Source of the DNA: Cellulosimicrobium terreum
GTDB lineage: Bacteria; Actinomycetota; Actinomycetes; Actinomycetales; Cellulomonadaceae
Length of the DNA stretch: 64,000 bases
NCBI GenBank assembly: GCA_014803435.1
Contig: JACYFD010000002.1
Coordinates: 124,001 to 188,000, forward strand
Direction: 5' to 3'
Positions 62,166 to 64,000 of this stretch are shown in pieces. The notes under the pieces are model-generated. The model worked only from the letters and a program-made list of their open reading frames with translations, ran no database searches and was not told the origin of the DNA. How positions within the stretch are numbered: position 1 is the stretch's first letter; each line of letters opens with the position of its first letter. A program made the translations under genes and the position numbers.

Positions 62166-63287
62166 ATGGGGACAGCACGACGCACGACGACGTGGCGGGG
62201 GGCCCGGACGGCGATCGCCGTGACGGCGCTCGCCGCCGGGACGGTCGTGGTGGCCCCGCCCGCGAGCGCCTGCGCGTGCGGCGGGATGGTCGACAACCCC
62301 GCGTACGAGACCGCCGTGACCGCGGAGACCGCGATCCTGCAGTGGGACGGCGAGACCGAGACGATGCTGCTGGCGCTCGACGCGCTCTCCAACGCGCCGG
62401 AGGTCGGCCTCATCCTGCCGACGCCCGCGCCCGCCGAGGTGGCGCTGGCCGACCCCGAGGTCTTCCGTGAGCTCGACGAGATCACCGCGCCGCGCGCCGT
62501 CGTCTCCGCGACCCGCTGGTGGCCGGAGCTGACCTTCGGAACGCTCGGCGCCGAGGACGGTGCCGCGGGATCGGCGCCCGACGTGTCCGTGCTCGCCGAG
62601 GTCCGGCTCGGGCCGCTCGACGTGACCACGCTGCGGGCGCGCGACACGACGGCGCTCCAGGGCTGGCTGGCCGACAAGGGTTTCGAGCTCTCGCCGTCGA
62701 TCGAGCGCGCGCTCGCCCCGTACGTGAAGGACGAGTGGTCGTTCGTCGCGGCGCGCCTCGCGCCGGAGGCGGCGACCTCGTTCGACGGCACGCTCCAGCC
62801 GCTGCGCGTGACGTTCCCGAGCGACGAGATCGTCTACCCGATGCGGATGTCGTCCGTCGCCGAGTCGACGCAGAACACCCGCACCTACGTGCTGGGCGAT
62901 CACCGCGTCGACCGGCAGGACGCCACCGCTGAGGCCTCCGCACCCGACGTGCGCTTCGCCGGCCGCGTCGAACCGGCCACCGTGGACTCGCCGGAGCTCG
63001 CCGCGCTCCTTCGGCAGGGCGACTACGTCACGTCGCACGAGCAGGTCTTCACCGAGCCGGGGACAGAGATCCTGTCCGACTTCGCGTTCGTGCAGGCATC
63101 GAGCGACACGCCCGTCGTGCAGTCGTACGCGGTCGTGGCGGACAAGCGCATCGGCCCGTTCTTCGCCGGTCCCGTCCTCGTGTTCGGCGCCTTCCTCGCG
63201 CTCGCGGTCCTCGTCGTGTGGAGATCGCGACGCCGTCGGGCCCCCGCGAGGGCGCCGACCGCCTCGCCGCACCCGGCGCGGGCCTGA
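62166..63287 (+). CDS. DUF2330-type secreted, membrane-anchored protein
   Basis: This 373-residue protein has a signal peptide followed by a cysteine pair at the cleavage region (ASACACGGMVDNPAYETAVT), the family hallmark. A large external domain follows (ALDALSNAPEVGLILPTPAP, YVKDEWSFVAARL), then one C-terminal helix and an Arg-rich tail. DUF2330 proteins have no known function; the CACGG start could bind metal or form a disulfide. It is divergent from csoR but has no copper box of its own apart from the shared gap. Confidence 0.85.
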   Translation: MGTARRTTTWRGARTAIAVTALAAGTVVVAPPASACACGGMVDNPAYETAVTAETAILQWDGETETMLLALDALSNAPEVGLILPTPAPAEVALADPEVFRELDEITAPRAVVSATRWWPELTFGTLGAEDGAAGSAPDVSVLAEVRLGPLDVTTLRARDTTALQGWLADKGFELSPSIERALAPYVKDEWSFVAARLAPEAATSFDGTLQPLRVTFPSDEIVYPMRMSSVAESTQNTRTYVLGDHRVDRQDATAEASAPDVRFAGRVEPATVDSPELAALLRQGDYVTSHEQVFTEPGTEILSDFAFVQASSDTPVVQSYAVVADKRIGPFFAGPVLVFGAFLALAVLVVWRSRRRRAPARAPTASPHPARA

Positions 63288-63323
63288 TCGCCGTGTGTCG
63301 CCGCGACAGACGCACGCTCCGGG

Positions 63324-63339
63324 TGTTTCATGTGGAACG
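63324..63339. promoter_or_regulatory. parS-like sequence
   Basis: TGTTTCATGTGGAACG agrees with the parS consensus TGTTTCACGTGAAACA at 13 of 16 positions, in a short gap before the last gene. It is not a perfect palindrome, so this may be a degenerate or chance site. Confidence 0.3.
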
Positions 63340-63396
63340 ACACCGGATCTGCCGTCCATCCGCCCCGACCGTGCACATGCCCGTACAGGAGTCATG

Positions 63397-63996
63397 ATGA
63401 CCAACCAGGACCCGATCCTCACCGCGTTCTCGTCCACCGCCAAGCAGGTCTGGTACTGGCCGGTGATCCGTGGCGTCGTGGCGATCATCTTCGGCATCGT
63501 CGCGATCGCGTGGCCGGACGTCACCGCCGCAGCCCTCATCTGGGTGATCGGCATCTTCGCGGTCGTCGACGGCATCCTGGAGATCGTCGAGGGCGTGCGG
63601 CGTCGCGGCTCCGGCGGGGGGACCGCGCTGCTGGTCACGATGGGCGTCCTGAGCCTCGCCGTCGGCATCGTCCTGCTGGTCTGGCCCGGCAAGACGGCGG
63701 TCGTCCTGGTGTGGATCATCGGCTTCTGGCTCGTCGTCTACGGCCTGTTCCAGGCCGTCTCGAGCCTCGACCTGCGCAAGGTCCCGGGCAGCGGGTGGGG
63801 CTGGGGCGTCTTCGCCGGGCTGCTCGCGCTCGTCTTCGGCCTGCTCGTGCTCTTCAACGTCGACGCCGGGCTCGTGTCGATCGTGTGGATCATCGCGGTG
63901 TTCACGATCGTCTGGGGCGTCATGCTCATCGTGTTCGGCTTCCAGATCCGCTCGCTGGGCAAGCAGGCGGGCCTCGAGGCCAAGCGCGGCTACTGA
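63397..63996 (+). CDS. HdeD-family (DUF308) membrane protein
   Basis: This 199-residue protein has six helices in repeated hairpins (VIRGVVAIIFGIVAIAWPDV, LLVTMGVLSLAVGIVLLVWP, VIGIFAVVDGILEIVEGVRR), the DUF308 pattern. It is shorter than the relative at 45304 because it lacks the disordered tail. AGGAG lies five bases before ATG 63397; ATG 63394 is the alternative. It ends just before the window edge and is complete. Confidence 0.85.
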   Translation: MTNQDPILTAFSSTAKQVWYWPVIRGVVAIIFGIVAIAWPDVTAAALIWVIGIFAVVDGILEIVEGVRRRGSGGGTALLVTMGVLSLAVGIVLLVWPGKTAVVLVWIIGFWLVVYGLFQAVSSLDLRKVPGSGWGWGVFAGLLALVFGLLVLFNVDAGLVSIVWIIAVFTIVWGVMLIVFGFQIRSLGKQAGLEAKRGY

Positions 63997-64000
63997 GTTC

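Overview
The window comes from a very high-GC Gram-positive bacterium, almost certainly an actinobacterium. Third codon positions are nearly all G or C, start codons are often GTG, many genes overlap by ATGA or GTGA, and several genes have a TAnnnT box 6-7 bases before the start codon (leaderless transcription). The gene content fits Micrococcales, perhaps the Cellulomonas/Isoptericola group; that placement is inference. I see no rRNA, tRNA, CRISPR array, insertion sequence, phage gene or replication origin.

Layout. 0-4.1 kb: lipoprotein, NADPH oxidoreductase, DksA-type zinc finger, amidohydrolase and a Pr6Pr membrane protein. 4.2-15.2 kb: a one-direction copper cluster holding CopC, a CopD-CtaG fusion, PepSY protein, PCuAC chaperone, Tat-exported DyP peroxidase, two YcnI-like proteins, a CopC-CopD fusion and two related 4-helix His-rich membrane proteins. 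15.6-20.9 kb: a small novel ORF, an MFS transporter, then a zinc-starvation locus. There a Walker-A-less CobW/Mrf-like gene is divergent from zinc-free ribosomal proteins L28, L33, S14, L31 and L36 and the zinc chaperone AztD, with a Zur-like operator between. 21-28.3 kb: HU, small hypothetical genes, a YibE/F transporter, two tandem secreted Cys4 proteins and a 1307-residue membrane protein. 28.3-39.6 kb: an Lrp regulator divergent from a leucine/branched-chain catabolism operon (bkdABC, accD1, accA1, acyl-CoA dehydrogenase, MaoC, CitE), with the same gene content as the M. tuberculosis Rv2495c-Rv2502c region. 39.6-46.2 kb: a SEL1-repeat protein with a degenerate papain-toxin-like domain, a flippase-like protein with a pseudokinase core, a K+ channel and an HdeD-like protein. 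46.5-52.3 kb: a peptide ABC importer. 52.4-58.5 kb: CPBP protein, SPFH/ribbon-helix-helix operon, and a regulator plus ABC exporter operon. 58.5-62 kb: csoR-copZ-copA under a clear CsoR operator. 62.2-64 kb: a DUF2330-type protein and a second HdeD-like protein.

The most striking observation is a set of short palindromic elements. Four copies of a 60-bp element align without gaps and all lie inside coding sequence: three in the E2 gene bkdC and one in the CitE-like gene, three of them in the same reading phase. Other palindromes of 42-66 bp lie in bkdC, twice in copA, and in intergenic gaps. Many share GCCGA...TCGGC tips. They sit in interdomain linkers or tails, which recalls the Rickettsia palindromic elements, and may be an undescribed actinobacterial mobile palindrome family.
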